A stretch of DNA of 64,000 nucleotides. Origin: an uncultured Caulobacterales bacterium. GTDB taxonomy: Bacteria > Pseudomonadota > Alphaproteobacteria > Caulobacterales > Maricaulaceae. This document shows positions 10,699-19,877 of this stretch, one piece after another. The position numbers were made by a program, and so were the translations under genes. Positions within the stretch are counted from its first letter, which is position 1. Each line of letters starts with the position of its first letter. The notes under the pieces are model-generated. The model worked only from the letters and a program-made list of their open reading frames with translations. It made no database searches and was not told the DNA's origin. The DNA lies in assembly GCA_938003545.1 (NCBI GenBank), contig CALKXY010000014.1:156584-220583 (forward strand). The letters run 5' to 3'.

Positions 10699-11853
10699 AT
10701 GAAAAACGACCTCGAAAGGGACACAAAATTCACACATCTTGGCCGCCCTCCTGCAGGGTTAGGTACATCTGTGAGTCACCCTGTTACGCGGGCCTCGACA
10801 TTATTGTTCGAAAAAGCCGAAGACCTCTATCGCAATGACATTCGTGGCTATGGCCGACATGGGACAGCAGTACATGATTCCTTGGCAGAACTGTTCACCG
10901 AACTAGAACAGGGCGTCGGAACATTACTTTTCCCGTCAGGCGTTGCGGCGCTGACAGCTCCTGTGCTCTCTATCGTAAAGCCAGGCGATCATGTCCTGCT
11001 AACTGATTCTGCCTATGGTCCCACGCGGCATTTCTGTATGACGTTTTTAGCGCGCATGGGCGTTGAAACGACACTTTATGATCCGCATGTCGGAGCTGGA
11101 ATTTCTGACCTCATCAAAGAGAACACGTCTCTTATTTTATTGGAAAGCCCAGGATCACTTACGTTTGAAATTCAAGACGTTCCCGCTATTGCCAAAGCCG
11201 CAAAAGCAAAAGGCGTAACAACCTTGATAGACAATACGTGGTCTGCCGGTCTTACGCTTTCGCCGCTCCCAATGGGAATAGACATAAGCGTCCATGCCGC
11301 TACGAAATACTTTGGCGGACATAGTGATGTTATGTATGGCGCAGCTATATTTGCCGACGAAACCCGCTTCAAACGCGCCCAAATGACAGCCAAGCAGTTA
11401 GGGAATGCGAGTTCGCCAGACGATGCTTATCAAATTTTACGAGGCTTTCGCACCGTTCTACCGAGGTTTCGACAGCAAGAAGCCACGTCCCTCGCCTTGG
11501 CTGAATGGTTGATGACACGTGACGAGATACAACAAGTCCTCCACCCTGCCGTCACAGACCATCCTGATCACGCGCTTTGGAAGCGGGACTTTACGGGTGG
11601 CGGTTGCTTATTCTCTGTTGTGCTGACACCCTTGCCTGAATCTGACGTTATACGCTTCATAGACAACCTAAACCTTTTCGGCATTGGGTACTCTTATGGC
11701 GGCTTCGAAAGCCTTGCCATCCACTGCGACCCGCAACTTCGGCGTAATTGCGCTGAAGAGCTTACTGGGCCCTTAGTCCGATTTGCCTGTGGACTGGAAG
11801 CCATAACTGACTTAAAATCTGATATAGAACAGTCTCTTGCCTCTATTTTTTAA
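10699..11853 (+). CDS. metC: Cystathionine beta-lyase
   Basis: PLP enzyme of the Cys/Met-metabolism family that cleaves cystathionine to homocysteine, ammonia and pyruvate in methionine synthesis. The PLP lysine is Lys203 in HAATKYFGGHSDVMYG, the form usual for MetC rather than MetB or MetZ. PSGVAALTAPVLSIV and TLIDNTWSAGLTLSPL are further family blocks. The start MKNDLERDTKFTHLG follows the cysK stop by 4 bp. Its 3' end overlaps the start of the esterase gene by 17 bp. Cysteine desulfhydrase side activity is known in the family. Confidence 0.9.
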   Translation: MKNDLERDTKFTHLGRPPAGLGTSVSHPVTRASTLLFEKAEDLYRNDIRGYGRHGTAVHDSLAELFTELEQGVGTLLFPSGVAALTAPVLSIVKPGDHVLLTDSAYGPTRHFCMTFLARMGVETTLYDPHVGAGISDLIKENTSLILLESPGSLTFEIQDVPAIAKAAKAKGVTTLIDNTWSAGLTLSPLPMGIDISVHAATKYFGGHSDVMYGAAIFADETRFKRAQMTAKQLGNASSPDDAYQILRGFRTVLPRFRQQEATSLALAEWLMTRDEIQQVLHPAVTDHPDHALWKRDFTGGGCLFSVVLTPLPESDVIRFIDNLNLFGIGYSYGGFESLAIHCDPQLRRNCAEELTGPLVRFACGLEAITDLKSDIEQSLASIF

Positions 11854-13030
11854 AGTAATACGCAGCCTTGCATTCGGTTTACTACTCTGGGCAGTTATTG
11901 CGCTTGGTTCCTGTGCGCCTGCTCGCACCATATTGCAGCAAGCTGATTTAACGCCAAACCGATCTGCGCTCGCAAAACTAGATAACCCGACGGCCAGCTT
12001 CGAGAGTCTTGAAGCAGCAATCTACGGCCCCTTCACACCCCCAACAATATTTTCGCTGTCTGAAACCGAGGTTTTGTCGACGGATTGGCTAAACGGCAAA
12101 GCAACAGTTGAACGACGTATTTATAACGTGTCGCATGGTCAAACCCCACAAGCCCTTGAGGTTGTCATTGTTACACCAACGGCAAAGCCCGATTCACCAC
12201 TGATAGTTTCGCAAAACTTCACACCCAACCGCGCTGTTATTGCAGTAGACAAAAAATCTGTGTTGCCCGGAGCTCCGATGAAGATGGGCGCATTAGAACC
12301 CGTCTTCAAATATTTCTTTGGACGCCATATTGTTGAACCACCTTTAGAAGACATTCTTGATCGTGGTTATGGATTTGTTGCATTTCATCCCCCTGACTAC
12401 GTCGAAGACAGTTCCGATTATGGCACGGAACAACTAAATCTAATTTTCGGAAATAAGAAGAATCGTCCTGGCGCGCTCACTATTTGGGCCTCTTTGACGA
12501 CAGCTCTCGCCACTGAGCTAAAAACCCAAAACCCAGATCGCTCTATTATCGCGGCTGGGCATTCCCGATATGGCAAAACGGCTCTTCTGGCTGCAGCATA
12601 TAGCGACTCCGTTGATGCGGCTATTGCCCACCAATCGGGCACAGCGGGCGCCTCACTCATACGGGACAAGACGGGCGAAAGCCTGAAAGACGTTGTCGGT
12701 ACATATCCGCATTGGTTAACGCCATCCGCTGCTGACTACGCGGAAGACCAGCGAACTTTGCCTAGCGACGCGCACGCCCTGCTCTCATTCATTAGCCCAA
12801 AGCCAATTTTATTGGGGAATGCCCGTCGTGATGTGTGGTCAGATCCAGAAGGCGCATTTACTGCGGCACAATGGGCTGCAGCGAACACGACGCAGAGTTT
12901 CACGGCAACGCGTCTGGATGATTTCAAACCCGGCGATGATATCGCATATTGGATACGACCAGGAACACATGGCGTCGTAAAAGAAGACTGGCCAGCCTTC
13001 CTCGACTTCCTCGATGCACATTTTAAGTAA
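11837..13030 (+). CDS. Alpha/beta-hydrolase lipoprotein, glucuronoyl-esterase (CE15)-like
   Basis: The 397-residue protein starts with TTG, inside the end of metC. It has a lipoprotein-type signal: hydrophobic residues 9-24, then LGSC with Cys26 as the lipidation site. The nucleophile motif AAGHSRYGKTALLAAAYS (Ser243) matches the GxSRxGK elbow of CE15 glucuronoyl esterases and related acetyl-xylan esterase-like proteins, followed by AIAHQSGTAGAS. A C-terminal His is in RPGTHGVVKEDW. CE15 enzymes split the ester between lignin and glucuronoxylan; bacterial relatives have wider substrates. Being coupled to metC is odd and may reflect only operon read-through. The fold is sure, the substrate unknown. 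Confidence 0.72.
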   Translation: MPLFFKVIRSLAFGLLLWAVIALGSCAPARTILQQADLTPNRSALAKLDNPTASFESLEAAIYGPFTPPTIFSLSETEVLSTDWLNGKATVERRIYNVSHGQTPQALEVVIVTPTAKPDSPLIVSQNFTPNRAVIAVDKKSVLPGAPMKMGALEPVFKYFFGRHIVEPPLEDILDRGYGFVAFHPPDYVEDSSDYGTEQLNLIFGNKKNRPGALTIWASLTTALATELKTQNPDRSIIAAGHSRYGKTALLAAAYSDSVDAAIAHQSGTAGASLIRDKTGESLKDVVGTYPHWLTPSAADYAEDQRTLPSDAHALLSFISPKPILLGNARRDVWSDPEGAFTAAQWAAANTTQSFTATRLDDFKPGDDIAYWIRPGTHGVVKEDWPAFLDFLDAHFK

Positions 13031-13037
13031 AGAAGAG

Positions 13038-13114
13038 TGGCGGACCCAGTAGGACTCGAACCTACAACCTGCCGCTTAGAAGGCGGCTGCTCTATCCAGT
13101 TGAGCTATAGGTCC
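13038..13114 (-). tRNA. tRNA-Arg (UCU)
   Basis: A complete cloverleaf reads on the minus strand: acceptor GGACCTA pairs with TGGGTCC, discriminator G and encoded CCA. The anticodon loop CTTCTAA gives anticodon TCT. The T arm is GTAGG-TTCGAGT-CCTAC. The length is 77 nt including CCA. Confidence 0.96.
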
Positions 13115-13127
13115 TAAAAATCAAACG

Positions 13128-13433
13128 CTAATGCGTCCAAGGTAGTTTGCGATCATAGTCAAAGTTTTCTGAATATGAGCGAGGAATACGCTTCGCTTTC
13201 GGGCGATCTACGACGCGGTGTGGAATACCCTTCGCCTTTGCATATGCCACAGCGTCTTCTAAAGTTTCAAATCTGAGATCAAGTTGATCACGCGTATCAA
13301 CATTGCGCGCATTACCCGTTAGTGGATCAATTATGCTCGGCTGCGTGGACTGGTATTCCAGACACCATACATCCAAATTGGCCCGGCCGGATGTCATTGC
13401 TGACGCTTCAGGTTTGTAGATTTTTGCAAACAT
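13128..13433 (-). CDS. NDUFS4-like complex I accessory subunit (ETC complex I subunit region)
   Basis: The 101-residue protein matches the small family that corresponds to the 18-kDa accessory subunit of mitochondrial complex I and is kept in alphaproteobacteria. The N-terminus MFAKIYKPEASAMTSG and the central WCLEYQ, DPLTGNARNVDTRDQLDLRF and AVAYAKAKGIPHRV blocks are typical. The end KRIPRSYSENFDYDRKLPWTH is the family's usual C-terminus. It lies alone between tRNA-Arg and the HerA-like gene; the nuo operon is not in this window. Confidence 0.87.
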   Translation of the reverse strand: MFAKIYKPEASAMTSGRANLDVWCLEYQSTQPSIIDPLTGNARNVDTRDQLDLRFETLEDAVAYAKAKGIPHRVVDRPKAKRIPRSYSENFDYDRKLPWTH

Positions 13434-13480
13434 AAAAAGGCGATAGCGCCGGACTGAGCAAGCGTCAATCCAGCGAATGA

Positions 13481-15439
13481 TTAGATGTTCTTATGAAAGG
13501 CTGAATTTAGCATAGATTTTACAGCTGAAGCGGCTTGCGGTCGTTCCTGAGCGGCCGCAGCCGCCTTAGCCTGAAGGCGCTGACGGACTTGCAATGCCAG
13601 CTCACTCGGTTGCTCAGAGCCGCTACGCATAGCAGACCCATGCGGCGGGGCCGCAGGCGCACGTGCAACACGGTTACGCAAAGCGGCCCTTGTATCTTGC
13701 ACAGTTGGCGTAACAGGTACGGATGGAGCGGACTGACCGCCCGGATTGAGACTACGTGCACGCCAACGCTCAAAGACCTTCTCCATGAGTTGAGGTGTTG
13801 CAACGTCTCGCTTCCAAAGATCAGTAAACTTCGCGCTGGAACTATGCGGACGATATTCAGCCGGTAAATTATTTAGAATGACACGCATCGGTAGGTTCAC
13901 TGATTCGCCAAAGACCATTGTTTCTGCTGTACCAAGGGAGGGTAAGAACGATAGCAATTCGGCTGCGCCATCTGGCACGGCAGCACGAACAAAGTTTTGA
14001 TCCAATTCGTTAGACAGACGCATAGAGAAAATCGTTGAACACTGCGACAAAGTCGATGGTTCAAGCTCTGACGGACGCTGGGACACAATAGCGAGTGACA
14101 CACCATATTTTCGGCCTTCTTTCGCAATACGCGAGATAATTTTCCGTGTAGAATTAAAGCCAAGGCTTTTATCGCGTGGAATATATCTATGCGCCTCTTC
14201 ACAGACCAGTAGGATTGGAAGTTTGCGTTCGGACCATGTTGCCAACTCAAACGCCAAGCGGCTCACGACGGACACAACAATATTGAGGGCCTCCGACGGA
14301 ATACCGGAAAAATCGAGGCAGGAAATAGGCTTTCCGTTGACGGGTAGACGGAAGATACGGCCGACAATCTCTTCAATCGGACGCGGAGAGGCTTGGTTCT
14401 TGAAAACGAACTGGTAACGCGGATCAGCAATCAAAGACGCTATACGGCGTTTAAGACGCTTATATGGCGCAAGGTTGCTGGAGTTCTCTAACTTACCCAT
14501 GTCATGATCAATGAGCTTTGCAACGTCGCGAATGCGGTATGGGACAGGGCTGTCTAGGGTAATATGTGTCGAGCGATGTAACTCTGCCTCAACATCATCC
14601 AGTTTGACTTGGCTACTAATCTCGCCGTTTTGGACAGAGCGGTCATAGAGACGCTTTGCCTTTAACAATACGTCATGCAGTATTTCTGTTTCTTCGCGCG
14701 CTTGATCTTCAATTTCAGAGCAAAGCAGTTCGCATGTCTCAACAAAATCGAAAATCCAAAGCGGCAGGTCTAGTGAATCTTGATCAATCGCTTCGGCGCG
14801 ATTCCCAAAACTACGGGAGTATTCGTTATGTGGATCGAACAGAACAACATGACCCATCGGATTTTCATTCAAGATAGCCTGCAGCACAAGCGCCACAGTA
14901 CAAGATTTACCTGAACCCGTAGATCCAATAATGGCGAAATGTTTGGACAGAAGGTCATCAACACGCACTTTCGCAATGATAGAGTTATCCTGCTGTAATC
15001 GACCAACCTCAATACAGGCTTCACCCTCACGGTTGAAGATCAGCGTAAGTTCAGCGGGTGACATATTATAAACAGCTTCTCCAAGAACTGGAAAAGATCG
15101 CACACCTCGGAAGAACTTGGTTTCGCGAGTTGTTTCGTTGGTGGTGATTTCACCCATAATGTTAAGCTGCGCGAGACATCCATCTGACATCCCCTCTTCA
15201 TCTTCAGACCCAATCTTTAACGACCCAACCATTGCAACAACGATCGATTTACTCGTTACGATTTTTAGAATCGTTCCAATTTGTGCGAGTTGAAGCTGAT
15301 TGTTCCGAATTACAGACTTATTGATCGAGATTGTCGCCACGGATGATCCGACATTACGAATGCGTCCAATTTCTACTTGTTTGAACGCCGCTTGCGGCTT
15401 TACCGCGGCTAAACGGCCTGCTTGATTAGTCGTGGACAT
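13481..15439 (-). CDS. HerA-like ATPase (DUF87)
   Basis: A 652-residue FtsK/HerA-type motor ATPase. Residues 20-140 form a beta-barrel HAS-like domain. The Walker A motif GSTGSGKS is at 172-179, and the Walker B-like LLVCEEAHRYIP is near residue 405. RIAKEGRKYGVSLAIVSQRPSEL and the arginine region around MRLSNELDQNFV are also typical. Residues after about 550 are low-complexity, rich in Ala, Pro, Gln and Arg. HerA usually works with the NurA nuclease in DNA-end processing, but no nurA is adjacent, as is common for bacterial HerA homologues. The start chosen is MSTTNQAGRL; a longer form would add 12 unconserved residues. Confidence 0.85.
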   Translation of the reverse strand: MSTTNQAGRLAAVKPQAAFKQVEIGRIRNVGSSVATISINKSVIRNNQLQLAQIGTILKIVTSKSIVVAMVGSLKIGSEDEEGMSDGCLAQLNIMGEITTNETTRETKFFRGVRSFPVLGEAVYNMSPAELTLIFNREGEACIEVGRLQQDNSIIAKVRVDDLLSKHFAIIGSTGSGKSCTVALVLQAILNENPMGHVVLFDPHNEYSRSFGNRAEAIDQDSLDLPLWIFDFVETCELLCSEIEDQAREETEILHDVLLKAKRLYDRSVQNGEISSQVKLDDVEAELHRSTHITLDSPVPYRIRDVAKLIDHDMGKLENSSNLAPYKRLKRRIASLIADPRYQFVFKNQASPRPIEEIVGRIFRLPVNGKPISCLDFSGIPSEALNIVVSVVSRLAFELATWSERKLPILLVCEEAHRYIPRDKSLGFNSTRKIISRIAKEGRKYGVSLAIVSQRPSELEPSTLSQCSTIFSMRLSNELDQNFVRAAVPDGAAELLSFLPSLGTAETMVFGESVNLPMRVILNNLPAEYRPHSSSAKFTDLWKRDVATPQLMEKVFERWRARSLNPGGQSAPSVPVTPTVQDTRAALRNRVARAPAAPPHGSAMRSGSEQPSELALQVRQRLQAKAAAAAQERPQAASAVKSMLNSAFHKNI

Positions 15440-15525
15440 AAGTGTTTTTCCCCAGCGTATGGGCAAGTCTAACACTAAGGGCTTATCAAAGCCTTACGCC
15501 GCAGCGCAGGAGTTGGGAAAAACCG

Positions 15526-15602
15526 TGGTCGGGGCGGCAAGATTCGAACTTGCGACCCTCTGTTCCCAAAACAGATGCGCTACCAGGCTGCGCTACGCCC
15601 CG
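15526..15602 (-). tRNA. tRNA-Pro (UGG)
   Basis: On the minus strand the acceptor CGGGGCG pairs with CGCCCCG, discriminator A, then encoded CCA. The anticodon loop TTTGGGA gives TGG. The T arm GCAAG-TTCGAAT-CTTGC is intact. Length 77 nt. Confidence 0.96.
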
Positions 15603-15683
15603 AACACGGTGGAGGCTAAGTAGCGCGAACCGAGTAAAAGGCAAGTGAAGAGTTGAAGGAAATTCAGTTAAAACTGTAGTTTT

Positions 15684-16154
15684 TTAGTTTCCGAAGAAAG
15701 GATGCTTAATCGTATCCCCTGGACGGATGCTGCGCGCCTTAGCCTCACCACCTTTAAGCTCTACAACGGCTGCGATAACAGCCTCGGATGACGCACTGCG
15801 CAATGTATATGGCGTGTGAGAGTGCTCAATCTTCAAGATTTTACCATTCGAGCGCACGAAAAGAATATCTAGCGGAATGGATGTGTTCTTCATCCAGATC
15901 GTAGCAATCTTCGGCTCATCAAATTCAAAAATCATACCTGTGTCAGCATCCATTGATTCGCGGAACATCATACCGCGGGCTTGCTGATCCAGAGTTTTGG
16001 CTTCTTCGACCAAGAATTCATGTGAGGCATCTGCGGTTACAATCGTCAGCGGCTTAGGGTCACCGAAGTCGACAACATCATTTCGCGACGTCTGGCCAAA
16101 TGCAGGAGCCGCCAGAAGAGCCAAGCCAAGAGAGAGTGTAAAAATACGTTTCAT
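15684..16154 (-). CDS. DUF192 family exported protein
   Basis: The 156-residue protein starts with a Sec signal peptide (MKRIFTLSLGLALLAAPAFGQ, cleavage after AFG or AFGQ). The rest is a DUF192 domain: FLVEEAKTLDQQARGMMFRE, GMIFEFDEPKIATIWMKNTSIPLDILFV and a KGGEAKARSIRPGDTI end. The family is small, periplasmic and of unknown biochemical role. The gene is isolated between tRNA-Pro and tRNA-Glu. Confidence 0.86.
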   Translation of the reverse strand: MKRIFTLSLGLALLAAPAFGQTSRNDVVDFGDPKPLTIVTADASHEFLVEEAKTLDQQARGMMFRESMDADTGMIFEFDEPKIATIWMKNTSIPLDILFVRSNGKILKIEHSHTPYTLRSASSEAVIAAVVELKGGEAKARSIRPGDTIKHPFFGN

Positions 16155-16246
16155 AGTTCAGACATACAGTCCGAGAGGGCCTGATGTAAATTATAAATAC
16201 AAAGGAGATACAGCGGCTCAGGCGACGCTGTCGCCTGAAATCTGAA

Positions 16247-16321
16247 TGGCAGTCCCTAGGGGAATCGAACCCCTCTTTCCAGGTTGAAAACCTGGCGTCC
16301 TAACCGATAGACGAAGGGACC
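16247..16321 (-). tRNA. tRNA-Glu (UUC)
   Basis: On the minus strand GGTCCCT pairs with AGGGACT (with a G-T first pair), discriminator G and encoded CCA. The anticodon loop TTTTCAA gives TTC. The T arm GAGGG-TTCGATT-CCCCT is intact. Length 75 nt. Confidence 0.95.
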
Positions 16322-16388
16322 GCATCAGTCAGTGGAGCGCGATATATAGACGGTTTTCCCGACACGCAAGTGGCTTTTATGGTTAAAA

Positions 16389-18158
16389 TCAGTCTTTAAC
16401 TGCAGCTAAGTCAGACAAATGAAAGTCAATTCGCGTTCGCCCCTGCCAAACGTTGGGTTTTAGCTGCCCTAAAGCGTGAAAACGTTGAGGTCCGGCCGTT
16501 AATAAGACCTCGTCCAATCCCGATTCGCCTGCACGGAAACAAATGCCTGACAGCGTCGCTCCACCCGCATCTGATACAGAGAATCGCACATGGTCGCCCT
16601 TTGTGCGCTTGGCGAAGGTTACGGTCACATCAGAAAAAGCAAAAACCGGCTGTGGATTACCTGCGCCATATGGGCCTACCTGCTCAACCATCTCCATTAA
16701 GCCTTCAGTCACTGCCGTAACGCCCAACACATAATCAACTTTCGTCGAATCATTTTTCAACGCGGCCTCAACATCACTGGAAAGACGGTCCAGTATAAAG
16801 CTGCGAAACGGCTCTATCTGATCCGGCGTGGCCGACAGCCCCCCAGCCATAGCATGCCCACCACCCGAAATTAGAAGTCCGGCGTCTTTTGCGGCAGAAA
16901 TTGCGCTGCCGAGATCGACACCTGAAATAGAGCGCCCCGAACCTTTGGCAACGGCAGGCACGGCATCATTATCAATTCCAATGACAATTGCAGGCTTGCG
17001 GAAACGGTCTTTCAGCCGCCCTGCAACAATACCGATAATGCCAGGGTGCCAATTATCCATAGCTACAATAATGACAGGATCATTCGCATGCGCCTGCGCG
17101 GCATCCAAGGCCTCTGATAAAATGCGGTCCTGCATCTGGCGGCGCTGTGCGTTCACGCGGTCTAGTTCAGCGGCATGGGCATAAGCCTCTTGCGCGTTTT
17201 CAGTCGAGAGCAAGCGCGCACCCATATCGGCACGCCCAATACGCCCACCCGCATTGATTCGGGGACCAAGAACAAATCCCGCATGATATGTTGTGTAGGG
17301 CGGCTCAGCACTGGCGACATCCGCTAGTGCTTCCACACCTATATTTTTATTTGAGGACAAAACCTTCAGACCTTGCCTCACAATCGCACGGTTTACGCCG
17401 CGCAACGGTACAACATCACAAATCGTGCCGAGAGCTGTTAGGCCCAACAAGCTCTTTAGATCGACCTGATTATCCAACCCGCGTTGACGAGCTTCTCGAT
17501 GCAAAGCAACAAGCAACATGAAGGTGACGCCCGCAGCCGCCAAGTGCCCCTGCGCTGATGTATCATCTTGGCGATTTGGATTTACGAGCGCGAGAGCCGG
17601 CGGCGGCACATGCCCCATTTGGTGATGATCTACGACAATGACGGGCATCTCAATTTGAGCGGCATGTTCGAGTGCGCTCTGCGCAGCCGCACCACAATCT
17701 AGCGTGATTACCAGATCAACACCTTCGCCCTTCAGCTGATCAAAAGCAGCCTCAGTCGGTCCGTAACCCTCTTTTACGCGATCAGGGACATAGAGGCCAA
17801 AATCATAATCCAAGCCTCGCCCCCAGCGGATTAATTGCGCTGCAGATGTTCCGCCGTCGACATCATAATCAGAGAAAAGCGTAACGCGTTTGCCTGCCGC
17901 AATATGATCGAGGATCAGGCCCGCAGCTTTGTCTACATCTTGAATATCGGACGGATTAGGCAGACTGTTTCGTAAGGTCGGCGAGAGAAATACCTCTGTC
18001 GCGTCTGGCGCAATATCGCGCCCAGACAGCAGAGCCGCTTGCAAAAGTGGCAGCCCTGTTTCCGATGCATAAGCTTCTAGGCCTGACGGGTCATGTCGAT
18101 AGGTCCATTTGCGCCCTCGAAAAGACGCCTTTACAGAAAGGCAGAGCCTGTCGCCCAT
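16389..18158 (-). CDS. recJ: Single-stranded-DNA exonuclease RecJ
   Basis: RecJ degrades single-stranded DNA 5' to 3' in recombination and mismatch repair. The DHH phosphoesterase motifs are LFSDYDVDGGTSA (residues 94-106), LDCGA and VVDHHQMG (DHH at 177-179). The DHHA1 part holds GGGHAMAGGLS, and an OB-like C-terminus follows. Its 589 residues are normal for the family. The ATG directly abuts the TAG stop of alaC, so the two are cotranscribed; hom, often found between them in alphaproteobacteria, is absent here. Confidence 0.94.
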   Translation of the reverse strand: MGDRLCLSVKASFRGRKWTYRHDPSGLEAYASETGLPLLQAALLSGRDIAPDATEVFLSPTLRNSLPNPSDIQDVDKAAGLILDHIAAGKRVTLFSDYDVDGGTSAAQLIRWGRGLDYDFGLYVPDRVKEGYGPTEAAFDQLKGEGVDLVITLDCGAAAQSALEHAAQIEMPVIVVDHHQMGHVPPPALALVNPNRQDDTSAQGHLAAAGVTFMLLVALHREARQRGLDNQVDLKSLLGLTALGTICDVVPLRGVNRAIVRQGLKVLSSNKNIGVEALADVASAEPPYTTYHAGFVLGPRINAGGRIGRADMGARLLSTENAQEAYAHAAELDRVNAQRRQMQDRILSEALDAAQAHANDPVIIVAMDNWHPGIIGIVAGRLKDRFRKPAIVIGIDNDAVPAVAKGSGRSISGVDLGSAISAAKDAGLLISGGGHAMAGGLSATPDQIEPFRSFILDRLSSDVEAALKNDSTKVDYVLGVTAVTEGLMEMVEQVGPYGAGNPQPVFAFSDVTVTFAKRTKGDHVRFSVSDAGGATLSGICFRAGESGLDEVLLTAGPQRFHALGQLKPNVWQGRTRIDFHLSDLAAVKD

Positions 18159-19376
18159 CTATTCGGCCGCAACCGTCTCAGACGTTTGCATAAGTGACTT
18201 CATGTTTCGGGCGGCTTGGCGGATACGTTGCTCATTCTCAACCAAAGCCATGCGAACATAACCTTCGCCGTTCTCCCCAAAGCCAACACCGGGCGAAACT
18301 GCTACGCCCGCCTTGAGCATCAATAGCTTTGCAAATTCAACAGAGCCGAGATGTGCATATTGCGGCGGAAGCGGAGCCCATGCGAACATTGACGCGTCTG
18401 GCGATGGGATATCCCACCCTGCCCTGCCAAAGCTCTCAACCAACACATCTCTGCGCTTACGGTAAATTTCGCGCGCCTCTTCAACACAATCCTGAGGGCC
18501 ATCAAGTGCAGCGCAAGCGGCAACTTGGATAGGCGTAAATGCACCATAATCGAGATAGGATTTCACCCGCGTCAGCGCAGCAATCAACCGTCGGTTACCA
18601 ACCGCAAAGCCCATACGCCAGCCTGCCATGGAATAAGTTTTTGATAGAGAAATTGTTTCAATCGCCATGACGTCTTCAGGGTCAGCAAATTCGAAAATCG
18701 ACGGCGGGGCTTCTCCGAAGTAAATTTCAGAATAAGCTAAGTCCGACAAGATGATGATATCTTGGGCTTTGGCAATTGCGACAATCTCTTCATAAAACGA
18801 ACGATCCGCCATCATGCCTGTTGGATTTGACGGGAAGCAGATCACAATCGCCATCGGCGGTTTGTCCGCTTTCGCGAGCGCGTCTTTCACACCTGCAAGA
18901 TATTCTTCCGCTGTAATGGCTGGAATGCCTTGAATTTTTGCGCCTGCGATAATGAAACCATAAGCGTGTAAAGGATACGATGGATCTGGTGCATAAATGA
19001 CATCCCCGGGAGCTGTGATCGCCTGCGCAAGGTTCGCGAATCCTTCTTTGGACCCCATAGTCGCGATAATTTGGTCTTCTGGATCAAGCGCAACATCGAA
19101 GCGGCGCGCGTAATAACGTGAGCACGCCTGACGCAAACCGTTGATCCCACGAGATGCAGAATAGCCTGTTACCTTTGGCTTCTGAACCGTCTCAATCAAC
19201 TTATCGATAACATGTTGGGGTGTCGGCAAATCAGGATTCCCAAATCCGAAATCAATAATATCTTGTCCGTCCGCGCGCAGTTGTGCCTTCAACTTATTCA
19301 CTTCAGCGAAAACATAGGGCGGGAGCCGTTTGATCCGGTAAAATTCGTCAGTCGGGATTTCAGTATTTGTTTGCAT
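18159..19376 (-). CDS. alaC: Alanine/LL-diaminopimelate-type class I aminotransferase
   Basis: A 405-residue fold-type I PLP aminotransferase. IDFGFGNPDLPTPQHVIDKL, ATMGSKEGFANLAQAI, CFPSNPTGMMADRSFYEEIV and the PLP lysine in ISLSKTYSMAGWRMGFAVG are all visible. This sequence type is usually annotated AlaC, glutamate-pyruvate aminotransferase; amino-acid specificity is not proven by sequence. recJ follows without a gap. Confidence 0.85.
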   Translation of the reverse strand: MQTNTEIPTDEFYRIKRLPPYVFAEVNKLKAQLRADGQDIIDFGFGNPDLPTPQHVIDKLIETVQKPKVTGYSASRGINGLRQACSRYYARRFDVALDPEDQIIATMGSKEGFANLAQAITAPGDVIYAPDPSYPLHAYGFIIAGAKIQGIPAITAEEYLAGVKDALAKADKPPMAIVICFPSNPTGMMADRSFYEEIVAIAKAQDIIILSDLAYSEIYFGEAPPSIFEFADPEDVMAIETISLSKTYSMAGWRMGFAVGNRRLIAALTRVKSYLDYGAFTPIQVAACAALDGPQDCVEEAREIYRKRRDVLVESFGRAGWDIPSPDASMFAWAPLPPQYAHLGSVEFAKLLMLKAGVAVSPGVGFGENGEGYVRMALVENEQRIRQAARNMKSLMQTSETVAAE

Positions 19377-19428
19377 GAGGGCGGGTGTTCCTATCGCCTT
19401 AATTAAAGTCTGAATTTAGAGCCGTGGC

Positions 19429-19824
19429 TTAACGCCTTGGTTCATAATCTGGAAACCCTTGAACAGGGCCATTTTTCGGATCATCATTTTTATAAGCCTG
19501 CGCCTTGGCTTTTAACGTATCAAAACGCGCTTTGGACTCTGCTGAGTCTGGACCTGACTCTATTGCAAACTTACCGGCGTCCGTCCGTAGTTTTTGCAAA
19601 GCTCGCGCATCTTTGTCCCATTGGCCTGCCGTTCGAATATCATCAGGTGTTTCCGGAGCATCACTGGCACGCGGATAGCTTTTTGAAATATTCGCGGCCT
19701 CCTCACTGAATTCTGGCGATTTCATTATATCAATCTTCGGCATCCTCACTGTCTGACACGCGCACAGCCCAAGACTGAGCATGCATGCCAATAGGATTCG
19801 AGAAATTTGAGCCTGTTTCATCAT
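19429..19824 (-). CDS. Small predicted lipoprotein
   Basis: No known domain was recognised. From the ATG at 19824 the protein begins MMKQAQISRILLACMLSLGLCACQ, a lipoprotein signal with lipobox LCAC. The mature part is hydrophilic, with charged helical stretches such as KDARALQKLRTDAGKFAIE. A start at 19851 would add nine residues. It lies 26 bp downstream of argC in the same direction. Confidence 0.7.
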   Translation of the reverse strand: MMKQAQISRILLACMLSLGLCACQTVRMPKIDIMKSPEFSEEAANISKSYPRASDAPETPDDIRTAGQWDKDARALQKLRTDAGKFAIESGPDSAESKARFDTLKAKAQAYKNDDPKNGPVQGFPDYEPRR

Positions 19825-19877
19825 AGCTTTCTTATGCGGCAAACGCGCCAAAACGTCATCCTAATAATAGGTTAGGT

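Noticed and set aside
13038..16321. Genomic island at the tRNA-Arg, tRNA-Pro and tRNA-Glu genes
   Set aside because: No integrase, direct repeat or change in gene style near the tRNAs.
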